A stretch of 64,000 bases of DNA, taken from NCBI GenBank assembly GCA_963798865.1, contig CAWCVZ010000005.1, positions 62,001 through 126,000 on the forward strand, read 5' to 3'. The DNA is from RBG-16-34-14 sp963798865 (lineage in GTDB: Bacteria > Bacteroidota > Ignavibacteria > Ignavibacteriales > Ignavibacteriaceae). Below are positions 17,168-26,336 of the stretch, piece by piece. How positions within the stretch are numbered: position 1 is the stretch's first letter; the number at the start of each line of letters is the position of its first letter. The notes beneath the pieces are model-generated. The model made no database searches, had not been told where the DNA came from, and saw only the letters and a program-made list of their open reading frames with translations. Made by a program: the position numbers and the translations under genes.

Positions 17168-18800
17168 TACTTAATTCTTCCTCTAGGAAAACTAATTTTT
17201 TAATTGCATTTTCTCTGGCTGTTTGTTTTAAATACGCCTCACGTAATCCGTTATCCGTTATATTCCCAGCAATAAAATAAATAAGGTTTTTTGCATATAA
17301 AATATATTCCTCAGCTTTTATAAAATTCCCACGTTCAAAATAAATTTCTCCTAATTTTAATAAAACTTTCCATGTAAGTTCGGTTACATAATTATCTTTT
17401 AAAATTTCATATGCATTCAAAAAACAATTAACAGAATTAGGAATATTTACTTTCTCACTTTTAAACGAAATTTCTCCTATCAAAAATTCTCTATAGGCTT
17501 TAATAATTGAATTTTTACTGCACACCTCAAGAAACTCTTTAACATTAATAACATCAAAAGCTTCAATATATCTTTCATTATTTATAAATGTTTCACATAA
17601 AAGAATATTTGTTTTTACAAAATTTGTTCTGTCATTTAATTCCCGATATTTATTCCTTATTTCTGATATTAATTCTGCATTGTGATTTTCGCTTAATAAG
17701 TATTCAAGATATTTAATATTGTTGATATGCTTTTCAGAACCTTCGGGGATTAATTCGTAGTATTCTTTAATAGTTTTGATCAATTCATCTTTATCTCCAA
17801 TGATTGAAAATAATTTCCCAATCAAAAAAATAACTTCCGCTCTTTCTTCAACATTTGCTATTTTTATAAATATTTCTTTTGCTTTTATTAAGGAGTTATA
17901 AACTGTTTGGTAATTACAGATATCAAGATTTGCCTCGCCTATATTCCATATAGCAAGTCCTTCTCCATGTTGATTACCAAGTACCGAAAATATATCGTTT
18001 GCCTGACTATATCGGTTTATTGCTTCATCATAAGCGCCAAGTTCATAATAATAAATTCCATAATTCAAAAGATGTTTTGCTTCCTGATCAAGATTTCCAA
18101 TTGAAAGATTTTTTTCATGGGCTGAATTCCAGAATTTTTCGGCATTTGAATATTCGCCTTTCATATTATAAATATTACCAATATTTCTCTCAATTTTTGC
18201 CTCTTGAAGAACTGAGTTAATCTGCTTATAATTTTCAAGAGATTTTTCAAACTCTCTCACGGCACTTTCAAGATCATTCCGCTGGTAAATCTCAATTAAA
18301 CCTAAAAGGTTATAACATTTCGCCTTTTCTTCCACTGAAGTAAATTGATTATTGATTATTCTTCTTGCATAGTCTTCAGAGACTTCATACTCGCCCATAT
18401 CAAATTCAGCATAAGCAATCTCAACTAATAATTTTTGTCTTCGCTCTTCATCGCCGATTTTTTTTACAAGATGAATGAGTAGATTTTTCCCATTATCAAG
18501 TTCACCAAGCTCAATAAGACAGCTTCCTTTCAATATATGCAGTTCATCATTCAAGTTTTCATCTAATGATTTGGATAACAATTCTTCAACAATGTTCAAG
18601 GCGGCTTTTACATCATTAAGTTTAAAAAGTGTAGTTGCTAATTGATAACTCAATTCATTCTTATTTTCTTCCGGTAGCGGGAATTTAAGAAGATGATTTA
18701 AAATATTTTTCTTATATGAAAAAGCGGATAGTTTTTCTGCTGATACAATTTCCTCCAATAGAATTTTATAACTTGAATTAAATTTCCTCGCCAAGTTCAT
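17160..18800 (-). CDS. TPR-repeat sensor region, C-terminal half of a kinase-ATPase-TPR protein (shifted frame)
   Basis: About 540 residues of consecutive helix pairs, many recognisable as TPRs (CYNLLGLIEIYQRNDLESAV, IERNIGNIYNMKGEYSNAEK, LAIWNIGEANLDICNYQ). There is no credible start of its own: the frame enters from the kinase gene at AAATTT (18780-18785), where removing one base joins ARQYELGEE to FNSSYKILLEE. The combined protein would be about 1190 residues, the layout of large STK-AAA-TPR regulators. TPR arrays of this kind often bind peptides or proteins, fitting a ligand-sensing role. That is inference. Confidence 0.82.
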   Translation of the reverse strand: MNLARKFNSSYKILLEEIVSAEKLSAFSYKKNILNHLLKFPLPEENKNELSYQLATTLFKLNDVKAALNIVEELLSKSLDENLNDELHILKGSCLIELGELDNGKNLLIHLVKKIGDEERRQKLLVEIAYAEFDMGEYEVSEDYARRIINNQFTSVEEKAKCYNLLGLIEIYQRNDLESAVREFEKSLENYKQINSVLQEAKIERNIGNIYNMKGEYSNAEKFWNSAHEKNLSIGNLDQEAKHLLNYGIYYYELGAYDEAINRYSQANDIFSVLGNQHGEGLAIWNIGEANLDICNYQTVYNSLIKAKEIFIKIANVEERAEVIFLIGKLFSIIGDKDELIKTIKEYYELIPEGSEKHINNIKYLEYLLSENHNAELISEIRNKYRELNDRTNFVKTNILLCETFINNERYIEAFDVINVKEFLEVCSKNSIIKAYREFLIGEISFKSEKVNIPNSVNCFLNAYEILKDNYVTELTWKVLLKLGEIYFERGNFIKAEEYILYAKNLIYFIAGNITDNGLREAYLKQTARENAIKKLVFLEEELSNG

Positions 18801-20718
18801 ATTGCCTTGCCAATTCATTCCGGTTGAAATCCTTGAAGTTTTCAGAAATAAAATCTGCAATTTTAATATGATATTTTTCTTTAAGGTCAATAGTTGAATA
18901 AACATATTTTTTCATGCTTGCTGAAGAAAAAGATAAAGTATTTCCAATATTTGATATCTGCAGGATATTTTTCCCCTCAAGAGTTTTTGCAATGTTAAAA
19001 ATCTCTTCAACGGTTAAGCCATTTAACAAAGCAATTACATTTACATCAGGAGTGTTTTCAAAAGAAGAAAGGAACCGTGAAACTTTTACCTCTATAGGTA
19101 ACAATAAAGAAAATCTTAGTTTAAATATTTCTTCATGTGAACTCTCAAGCAGCTTTTCGGTTTTTTCATCTTCAACTATCTCGGGACCATCCGGAGTAAA
19201 TACAATAATACTAAGAAGAATTAAATCCCGTATAAATTTAATAATGCTGCCCGGCAATAAATCAGCATATTTCATTATTAATTTTTTTAGTTGGTCTTTA
19301 GGAAAAAATGTTGCCAGCGCCTGATCGAGATATTCGGTAAGATCACCCTCGGTAAAAGGTAATAAATTCATAATACGGTTTTTATTTAAAATTTTCCCTG
19401 CTATTCCGGGGTAATCATTCCTTTCGCATAAAATAATATTTATCCCATTCACCTGAAGTATTGGAAGAATTTCATTAAAGATATTAATACTGAATTCATC
19501 AAGCAGATTAAAATCATCAATAATAATATTGAATTTTGCTTTACTGGATATTTGTGTAAAAATCGTTTTTAAGTTAGAAATCAGATTACCTGGATCACCT
19601 GATAAAAATAATTCTGCCTGTTTAATTAATTCTTCATCTAATAAGGGATATATAAAAATGGAATAAATTATTTTTTTTAGAATAAATTGAATTAAAGCTG
19701 TGCCTGTCCTGCCTGTATTACTTATAAGAATAACATTTTCATAATCGGAATATATCCTGTATATAACAGATGTCTTACCAGAACCTTCGGCTCCAGAAAG
19801 AATTAATACTTCTTTATTTTTGTTGTTAATCAGGTAATCATCTAATTCCGGAATTATGTCTTTGCGGTCTGCAAATACATTTGCAGGAATAAAATTTTTG
19901 ATAATTTCATCATCAATATTTGCATTAATTTTATTTAAAACCTGTAATGAGTTGTCATACCTTTCAACCGGATTTTTTTCAACAAGCTTTTTAATAACTT
20001 CAATTAAATCTCCCGCGTAATCACTTCGCGGAAATTCAAATTCAGTTTCAATATGTTCTTTAAATATTTCAAGCTCTGACTCAGATTTGAATGGAAATTT
20101 TTTGTATGCAATTCTATAAAGCATAATACCTAGGGAATAAAGGTCAACCTTGTGGTTGTGCGATTCATTTTTCAGAATTTCGGGAGCGATATATTCTCTT
20201 GTTCCGCGTGATAAATAACTGCCCGTTTCTGCTGCATGATGTGCAAACCCCATATCAATTAATTTAATAAATGGCTTATTTTCAAAATCACCGACTAAAA
20301 TATTTTCTGGTTTTAAATCATAATAGATATAATTCGACTGGTGCAGATAATAAAGTACAGAGCACACCTGTGTTAAAATAATTTTCAGAGCCTGTTCAAC
20401 ATTTACTTTTTTATATTTAAGTAATTCATTACCGGGGAAATAATCCAGTATTATAAATCTGCTTCCAGTGCTTATTCCATCCTCATCATCTTTTTTAACT
20501 ATAACCCCTTCTTCATAAGATGAAATAATATTAGGATGATTTAATTTTTGTAAAATGAAAAATTCGTTCCGAAATACTTTTATTTCATTCACATCAGCAG
20601 CTTCGGGTAAAATTTTTATTGCATAATCTTTTTCGGGATTAACATTATCGCTGCAAAGAAAAACTTTACTTCTCCCCTCACCCAATTTTCTCTTTATTGT
20701 AAATCTGTTATTAATCAT
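18778..20718 (-). CDS. Ser/Thr protein kinase with AAA-type ATPase domain (N-terminal half of kinase-TPR protein)
   Basis: Residues 1-265 are a eukaryotic-type kinase: glycine loop GEGRSKV, Lys35 in AIKIL, Asp134 in YYDLKPEN (HRD is replaced by YYD), Asp155 in IDMGF, and APE at 178-180. About 285-560 form a STAND/AAA-like ATPase with P-loop GAEGSGKTS (309-317) and Walker B NIIIDD (397-402). Then comes a helical region ending at a frameshift. The ATG overlaps the oligopeptide permease stop region (TGATATG), so it belongs to the transporter operon. A cytosolic sensor-kinase role over the adjacent sigma-54 activator is likely but inferred. Confidence 0.88.
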   Translation of the reverse strand: MINNRFTIKRKLGEGRSKVFLCSDNVNPEKDYAIKILPEAADVNEIKVFRNEFFILQKLNHPNIISSYEEGVIVKKDDEDGISTGSRFIILDYFPGNELLKYKKVNVEQALKIILTQVCSVLYYLHQSNYIYYDLKPENILVGDFENKPFIKLIDMGFAHHAAETGSYLSRGTREYIAPEILKNESHNHKVDLYSLGIMLYRIAYKKFPFKSESELEIFKEHIETEFEFPRSDYAGDLIEVIKKLVEKNPVERYDNSLQVLNKINANIDDEIIKNFIPANVFADRKDIIPELDDYLINNKNKEVLILSGAEGSGKTSVIYRIYSDYENVILISNTGRTGTALIQFILKKIIYSIFIYPLLDEELIKQAELFLSGDPGNLISNLKTIFTQISSKAKFNIIIDDFNLLDEFSINIFNEILPILQVNGINIILCERNDYPGIAGKILNKNRIMNLLPFTEGDLTEYLDQALATFFPKDQLKKLIMKYADLLPGSIIKFIRDLILLSIIVFTPDGPEIVEDEKTEKLLESSHEEIFKLRFSLLLPIEVKVSRFLSSFENTPDVNVIALLNGLTVEEIFNIAKTLEGKNILQISNIGNTLSFSSASMKKYVYSTIDLKEKYHIKIADFISENFKDFNRNELARQYELGEEI

Positions 20719-20719
20719 A

Positions 20720-22000
20720 TCACAGCCGGGGATTAAGTTTCCTATTTAAAGATATCCCAAAACTATTAGCAGAGAGAAGAGCAAAAATTAACGTAATCCC
20801 GGGAAAGAAAATCATCCACCAGGCTGAAGATAAGTATTCCTGACCTGATTGAATCATTGATCCCCATGAAGGATAGTTTTCTCCTAACCCTAAACCGAGA
20901 TAACTTAAGGCTGATTCAGCTATAATAACATTACCGAAAAGAAATATTACATTTACAACAACCGGAACAATAATCACCGGCAAAACTTCTTTAGTTAACA
21001 ACTGGCTTTTTGTCATTCCTAATAACCTGGAAGAAATAAAATAGTTTTTTAATTTAATTGAAAGCACTTCAGTTTTAACAACTTTAAATAAACTCATCCA
21101 ACCTGCAAAACCAAGAATGGAAATAACAGCGACCAGTGAATTACCAAACAAAGCAAGAATTAATACCACTAAGAAAATAATCGGGAATGAGAGAAACATA
21201 TCTGTAATTCTACTGAAGATGGTGTCAAATATGCCGCCAATATATCCTGCAAGAAATCCGGATATTAATCCAATAAGAAGCGCAATTACAACAGAACCCA
21301 ATCCAACCAACAGAGAAATTCGTGCCCCGTAAATTAATCTCGTAAAAATATCTCTGCCAAACTGATCGCTTCCAAGTAAAAAAATCTCTGCAGTAACTAA
21401 TGGCTGATTATTATTTAACTGCAGATCTTTTTTCTCAATTTCTTTAGCAATTCCATTTTGATAGTAAATTGCATTATTTCCAAAACTTATACTATCAATG
21501 TAAATGATACTTTCATCAAATGATTTTTTAATTACTCTATCTCTTGCTGTAAGAAATTTTTCTAAAGCAGTTTCTGATTTTTTAGATTCAATATTTTTAA
21601 TATGCAAAACCTTAACCGTTGTTAATGGTGAAAGTAATTTTGTCATTCCTACATTTTTATAAAAATCAGGATTTCTGTTTGTAATAAGCGGAGCAAATAA
21701 AAACGATATTACTAATAGAATAAGAAACAAAGAGGCATATGTTAATTTTTCATTCAGAAAATTTAATTTCTTCCTGAGGAAAAAAATAAGTACCGGTAAA
21801 AGAATAAAAAACTTTCCTGAAAATATATTATCAGCCAAATTAAAATTTAACTGAGCAAGTGCAGTTTTTGAATCATTAAAAAAAAGAATTGCCCATCGTG
21901 TGGTTAATTCATAAATATTAATTAGTAATTCAAATCTTGAAATTAATATTACAACCCAAATCAAAACCAATAAATGCCATATTTTAAAAGAAAATTTCAT
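20720..22000 (-). CDS. Oligopeptide ABC transporter permease (DppC/OppC type)
   Basis: An inner-membrane permease of 426 residues, clearly longer than the usual 300. The extra length is an N-terminal two-helix region (about 5-100) and a periplasmic-like segment of about 110 residues before the canonical core. The core begins at LGSDQFGRDIFTRLIYGARISL and carries the EAA loop (KVVKTEVLSIKLKNYF to LPVIIVP). The end reads NSFGISLNRKLNPRL. It starts one base after the partner permease ends, and the kinase gene follows directly. Confidence 0.92.
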   Translation of the reverse strand: MKFSFKIWHLLVLIWVVILISRFELLINIYELTTRWAILFFNDSKTALAQLNFNLADNIFSGKFFILLPVLIFFLRKKLNFLNEKLTYASLFLILLVISFLFAPLITNRNPDFYKNVGMTKLLSPLTTVKVLHIKNIESKKSETALEKFLTARDRVIKKSFDESIIYIDSISFGNNAIYYQNGIAKEIEKKDLQLNNNQPLVTAEIFLLGSDQFGRDIFTRLIYGARISLLVGLGSVVIALLIGLISGFLAGYIGGIFDTIFSRITDMFLSFPIIFLVVLILALFGNSLVAVISILGFAGWMSLFKVVKTEVLSIKLKNYFISSRLLGMTKSQLLTKEVLPVIIVPVVVNVIFLFGNVIIAESALSYLGLGLGENYPSWGSMIQSGQEYLSSAWWMIFFPGITLIFALLSANSFGISLNRKLNPRL

Positions 22001-22987
22001 TTACCTGAGGCTTCCTTCTAAAAGTCTTTTATCCAATGCCGCTTTAAGAAAATCGGCTAAAAGATTTGCTAAAATTATTAAAGTCCCGGCGGCAAGTGAA
22101 CATCCTATAACCAGAGGATAGTCTCTGGATAATATTGAATCAATTGTTAACCTTCCCATTCCGGGTAAACCAAAAACTACTTCAATAATTAATGTTCCGC
22201 CGAGCATAATTCCGAGCTCAACTCCCGCAATCGTAATTAAGGGATTAATTGCATTTGGAATTACATGCTTTAACAAAATATTTTTTTCTGAAACTCCATT
22301 TGCTCTAAGATTCAGCACAAATGTTTTATTAAAAACATCTTCAAGATTATCTCTCAGATACCTGTAAAATATCGCTAACTCCGCCAGTGAAAGAGTTATA
22401 ACCGGAAGTATGAGATGTTTTGAATAATCCACTAACTTCTCAAAAAAATTATAATCCCGGAAATCATAAGACTTAATCCCGGAAGATGGCAACAGGTTTA
22501 ACAAAACAGAAAAAATGTAAACAAGAAAAACCCCTGTTACAAAAACCGGTGCTGCGTAAAGAAACAAAGTTACTTTAGATAATGTTCTGTCAAAAAATCC
22601 ATTAATTTTCTTAATCGAAATAATCGCAAGACCAAAACTTACTATCATTTGAATAATAAAACTGATTGATGTAAACAGAAGTGTGAACGGAAGATAATCC
22701 ATTACAACAGAAACAACATCTCTTCTGAAATTATAAGAAATTCCCAGATCGCCTTTAACCGCACTTGTTAAAAATCCAATATACTGCATAAATACAGGCT
22801 CATTAAGATTTAATGATTCTCTGACTTTTTCGGCTAAGTGGGGATTCAGAGACGGCGAAACAAATTTTTGCGAAGGATCTCCGGGAGATAATCTTACAAG
22901 AAAAAAAATGAATGTGATTATTAAGAAAAGTATAATGACCGAACTAATGATTCTTTTTATTAAAAGCTTTAATGTTCTATTTTTCAT
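22001..22987 (-). CDS. Oligopeptide ABC transporter permease (DppB/OppB type)
   Basis: 328 residues, standard for the family. TM1 at about 12-31 is followed by the FFLVRLSPGDPSQKFVSP signature, then several membrane helices and the EAA loop (NLRANGVSEKNILLKHVIPNA). It pairs with the longer permease at 20720-22000 to form the membrane channel of a peptide/nickel-type importer. It lies three bases from the substrate-binding lipoprotein gene in the same transcript. Confidence 0.93.
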   Translation of the reverse strand: MKNRTLKLLIKRIISSVIILFLIITFIFFLVRLSPGDPSQKFVSPSLNPHLAEKVRESLNLNEPVFMQYIGFLTSAVKGDLGISYNFRRDVVSVVMDYLPFTLLFTSISFIIQMIVSFGLAIISIKKINGFFDRTLSKVTLFLYAAPVFVTGVFLVYIFSVLLNLLPSSGIKSYDFRDYNFFEKLVDYSKHLILPVITLSLAELAIFYRYLRDNLEDVFNKTFVLNLRANGVSEKNILLKHVIPNAINPLITIAGVELGIMLGGTLIIEVVFGLPGMGRLTIDSILSRDYPLVIGCSLAAGTLIILANLLADFLKAALDKRLLEGSLR

Positions 22988-22990
22988 TAA

Positions 22991-24655
22991 TCATTGTTCT
23001 CTTACAGTCCATTTCCAGCAATAATGGATAGCTCCGAGCGGATCTATATCTATATTCTCTATCTTTTTATTATATGCAACAATGTTATCAACCCAGTAAA
23101 GAAAAGTTACGGGTTCATCTTCATAAATAATCTTTTGAAATTCTTTGTAAAGTTCATTTAATCTATTTTGATCCTTTTCATTCGAAATTTCATCAAGAAC
23201 TTTATCTGCTTCTTTATTTTGATAAGATGCAAAATTATACGGATTTTTTTTAAGATCAGAGTACCACAAAAATTTTAAATCAAGTGGAATTGTAACATAC
23301 CATCCTATCATCCAGGCATCCATATTTTTCTTATACATATTGTCAATTAAAACCCCAAGCTCAATTGTTTCAATTGTAACATCAATCCCTATCTGCTTAA
23401 GATTATTTTTTATTACAGTTGCCGCATAACTTCTTCTCGGGTTTCCTGAGGGTATAAAGAGTTTGAATTTAAATTCCAGATTCCCTTTCTCAAGGATGCC
23501 ATCATTATCGGAATCTTTCCAGCCTTCAGCTTCAAGTAAAGATTTTGCTTTTTTCAAATCATACTCATAAGGTTTTAAGCCGGGATCAATCGCATCTTTA
23601 AATATAGATGAAACAGGTCCAATCGAAAGTTGACCATATCCCAAAAGATATTCATCCAATATTTCTTTCCTGTTGATTGCATAAGTCAAAGCTTTTCTAA
23701 CTGCCGAGCTTCCAAAAAGGTTATGAGGTTTTATTTTCCCTGTTGAATTATATAATTCGTGATCAATATTACTCCAGCCAAGATAATCATATTCGCGTCC
23801 TTTTTGTGGGGTTATTTTCAAATGCTCTTGTTTCTGAATTTCTTTTATATCCTCTGTTTTAATCAGCTCAACAAGATCAATTTCTTTCTTCTTCAACTGG
23901 GTTAATCTGGAATTATAATCAGGAACAATTTTAAATATTAACTCATCAACACAATCATGGTTATAGAGAAAAGAGTTTTTATTTGCTTTTAATTTTATGG
24001 ATTGGGTTTTGTCCCAGCTTTCAAGGGAAAACGGTCCATCGGTTATAGGTTTAAAATTTTCATCAGATGTTGCAATATTTTTTCTTTCAATTTTTTCAAA
24101 CACATGCCTGGGTATAATATGAAACGCCGTTTCTGAAAGAGTTGGAGTGGAATGAGGGAGATAGTTTATTTTAACTGTAAAAGAATCTCTGACCTCAAAT
24201 GTTTTTTTTATATCAATATGATTTTTTTTGTCTGTGTAAAAATCCGTAAACGTTTCAAAGAGCCTGCTTTGAACATCCGGATCAGAGTAAACATCAAAAG
24301 AAAAAACAACATCTTCAGCATTAAATTTTTTACCGTCAGACCAGTAAACATCATCCCGCAGATAAAAAATTATTGATGACGAATCTTTCCCCCATTCCCA
24401 GCTTTTAGCAAGCATAGGTTCTGGTTTTGAATTTCCCTTCTCTTCATCCCATGTAAAATTTATCAGGCTTAAGTAAAGAAGTTCAGAGATTGTTCCTTCG
24501 TCAACGCTGAAAGCAAAAAGAGGATTGACAGAAGAAATATCAGAAGAGAGACCAATTACGACCCGGTTTTGTCTGACAGGAGATTCCTTTTCACAACCCC
24601 CGATAAAAAGTATAAAGTAAAAAAGAATAATTAAGCAAAGCTTCTTAATTATCAC
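22991..24655 (-). CDS. Oligopeptide-binding lipoprotein (SBP family 5)
   Basis: A 554-residue solute-binding protein. The N-terminus is a lipoprotein signal (hydrophobic LIILFYFILFIGGC, lipidated Cys21). The SBP5 signature follows (PMLAKSWEWGKDSSSIIFYLRDDVYWSDGKKFNAEDV region), and in the second lobe RKALTYAINRKEIL. It captures peptides for the DppB/DppC channel. It is the first gene of the minus-strand operon and diverges from the ATPase genes across about 78 bases. Confidence 0.93.
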   Translation of the reverse strand: MIIKKLCLIILFYFILFIGGCEKESPVRQNRVVIGLSSDISSVNPLFAFSVDEGTISELLYLSLINFTWDEEKGNSKPEPMLAKSWEWGKDSSSIIFYLRDDVYWSDGKKFNAEDVVFSFDVYSDPDVQSRLFETFTDFYTDKKNHIDIKKTFEVRDSFTVKINYLPHSTPTLSETAFHIIPRHVFEKIERKNIATSDENFKPITDGPFSLESWDKTQSIKLKANKNSFLYNHDCVDELIFKIVPDYNSRLTQLKKKEIDLVELIKTEDIKEIQKQEHLKITPQKGREYDYLGWSNIDHELYNSTGKIKPHNLFGSSAVRKALTYAINRKEILDEYLLGYGQLSIGPVSSIFKDAIDPGLKPYEYDLKKAKSLLEAEGWKDSDNDGILEKGNLEFKFKLFIPSGNPRRSYAATVIKNNLKQIGIDVTIETIELGVLIDNMYKKNMDAWMIGWYVTIPLDLKFLWYSDLKKNPYNFASYQNKEADKVLDEISNEKDQNRLNELYKEFQKIIYEDEPVTFLYWVDNIVAYNKKIENIDIDPLGAIHYCWKWTVREQ

Positions 24656-24733
24656 GGCAGAATGTGGATATTTTTTAATAATTTTAACATCAATTTATTA
24701 TTTTGTTTCATAAATACAAAAATTAAAAACATA
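24656..24733. promoter_or_regulatory. Divergent promoter region between binding protein and ATPase genes
   Basis: This 78-base, very A/T-rich gap must hold the promoters for both halves of the transporter: the minus-strand binding protein/permease operon and the plus-strand ATPase pair. I cannot assign convincing -35/-7 elements. One shared short region suits joint regulation of both transcripts. Confidence 0.5.
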
Positions 24734-25453
24734 ATGCTCGATGTTCTTCTGAATAAAGTAACTCTCACGAAAGACAAAAACGAAAGAGTCATTCTTAAAG
24801 ATATTGTTTTTGAACTTGAGCAGAAAAATATATACACCATACTGGGGAAAAATGGTTCGGGAAAAAGCACCTTGTTAAAATCTCTAACCGGGCTGCTCGA
24901 TAAAAGATTTTATTCTGTTGAAGGGAAAGTGATTTATGATGGGAAAAATATTTTATCAGTTGATACTAATGAATTACAAAAAATAAGAAGGAATGAGATT
25001 AAATATGTATTTCAGGATCCTGTTAACAGCTTTGATCATCTTAAAACTTTCAGGTACTATTTTGAACTAGTTAATGTTAATGATAAAGAAATTAATGACC
25101 TCCTCAAATTTTTTCTTCTGCCGGATTCTATAAGGATTTTTAAAATGTATCCTTATGAAGTAAGCGGTGGAATGGCGCAGCGGATAAGTGTAATACTAAC
25201 CCTTCTTGCAAAACCAAAAATTATTTTTCTTGATGAACCTACTTCGGGGATTGATGCGCCGATAGTAAATCTGCTTTTAATTAAGCTCAAGGAATTTATA
25301 GCTGGCGGGAATCTTGTTCTGATGGTAACGCAGGATATTGAACTTGCAAAGAATACAAGCAGCAAAATCACTCTGCTCTCTGAAGGTTCATTATCAAAGT
25401 TTTCTTCTCCCGAAGAATTTTTCTTTCTTAATCCTTTAAGAGCAGAATTATGA
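24734..25453 (+). CDS. Oligopeptide ABC transporter ATPase (DppD-like, short)
   Basis: A cytosolic ATPase of about 239 residues: Walker A GKNGSGKST, Q-loop FQDP, signature VSGGMAQR, Walker B IIFLDEPTSGID, and a switch-region VTQDIELA in which Gln replaces the usual His (normally THD). It lacks the roughly 80-residue C-terminal oligopeptide domain of DppD/OppD. The ATG at 24734 starts the alignable part; an in-frame ATG 24 codons upstream would add an unrelated Phe/Asn-rich stretch. Its TGA overlaps the next ATG (ATGA). Confidence 0.88.
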   Translation: MLDVLLNKVTLTKDKNERVILKDIVFELEQKNIYTILGKNGSGKSTLLKSLTGLLDKRFYSVEGKVIYDGKNILSVDTNELQKIRRNEIKYVFQDPVNSFDHLKTFRYYFELVNVNDKEINDLLKFFLLPDSIRIFKMYPYEVSGGMAQRISVILTLLAKPKIIFLDEPTSGIDAPIVNLLLIKLKEFIAGGNLVLMVTQDIELAKNTSSKITLLSEGSLSKFSSPEEFFFLNPLRAEL

Positions 25454-26211
25454 ACCGGATTTTAAAAGTGGAAAACCTTTCCTATTCTATAACTCAAAAG
25501 AATGAAGAAAAAATTATTCTTAAAAATATTTCTTTTGAGATGGAAAGAAATTCCGTACTGGGAATTTCGGGTGAATCAGGAAGCGGAAAAACCACTCTTG
25601 CTAAAGTTCTCGCCGGTATTATAAAACCTTACTCCGGAAAAATTAATTATTTCTTTGAGAAGAAAAATAAAAAAATCTCACCCGTGCAGATTCTTTTTCA
25701 GAATACGGGGGAGATAATAAATCCATTGAGAAAAGTTGCAGATATGATAGGTCTCACTAATTCTGTGTCTAAGAAAGAAGACGAGGAACAATTAATTAAT
25801 ATTGTTGGGATTGGAAAACATTTATTGGGTAAGAGAGGTTATGAATTAAGCGGCGGCGAGCAGCAGCGTGTAGCGCTTGCCAGAATACTTGCTGTGAAAC
25901 CTGAACTTATGATTTTAGATGAACCTTTTTCAGCACAGGATTATGAATCGCAGGAAAATTTCTTAAATCTTTTTCTTAATCTTAAAAAGAATTTGGATAT
26001 TACTATGATTTGTATAGCTCACAATCTCCAGCTTTTAAAAAAATTATCTGATGAAGTAATTATTTTATATAATGGTGAGATTGTTGAGAAAAATAAATCA
26101 GACGAACTATTTAAAAACCCTCATCATAAATACACTAAGTTTTTATTAAAAGCTGAGAAGTATGATTTAAAGTATGATGAATTCTCTGAGTTATTTAAAG
26201 AAAAGAATTGA
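25450..26211 (+). CDS. Oligopeptide ABC transporter ATPase (DppF-like, short)
   Basis: 253 residues: Walker A GESGSGKTT, Q-loop LFQNT, signature LSGGEQQRVALARIL, Walker B LMILDEPFSAQD, and switch His in CIAHNL. It ends at about the FKNPHHKYTKFLL motif, so the usual C-terminal extension is reduced. It is translationally coupled to the first ATPase through ATGA and presumably forms a heterodimer with it to power the permeases encoded on the other strand. Confidence 0.9.
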   Translation: MNRILKVENLSYSITQKNEEKIILKNISFEMERNSVLGISGESGSGKTTLAKVLAGIIKPYSGKINYFFEKKNKKISPVQILFQNTGEIINPLRKVADMIGLTNSVSKKEDEEQLINIVGIGKHLLGKRGYELSGGEQQRVALARILAVKPELMILDEPFSAQDYESQENFLNLFLNLKKNLDITMICIAHNLQLLKKLSDEVIILYNGEIVEKNKSDELFKNPHHKYTKFLLKAEKYDLKYDEFSELFKEKN

Positions 26212-26336
26212 GGTCCTGATTTGAAACCTCGCTTGTTGTTAGAATCAAAGTATTGGGAAATTGTTAGTTTTGTAAGATTCACATCCCTCTATGCGCAGTT
26301 AGTTCAATAAAGTTTATTTATTTTTCTAAACTCATT

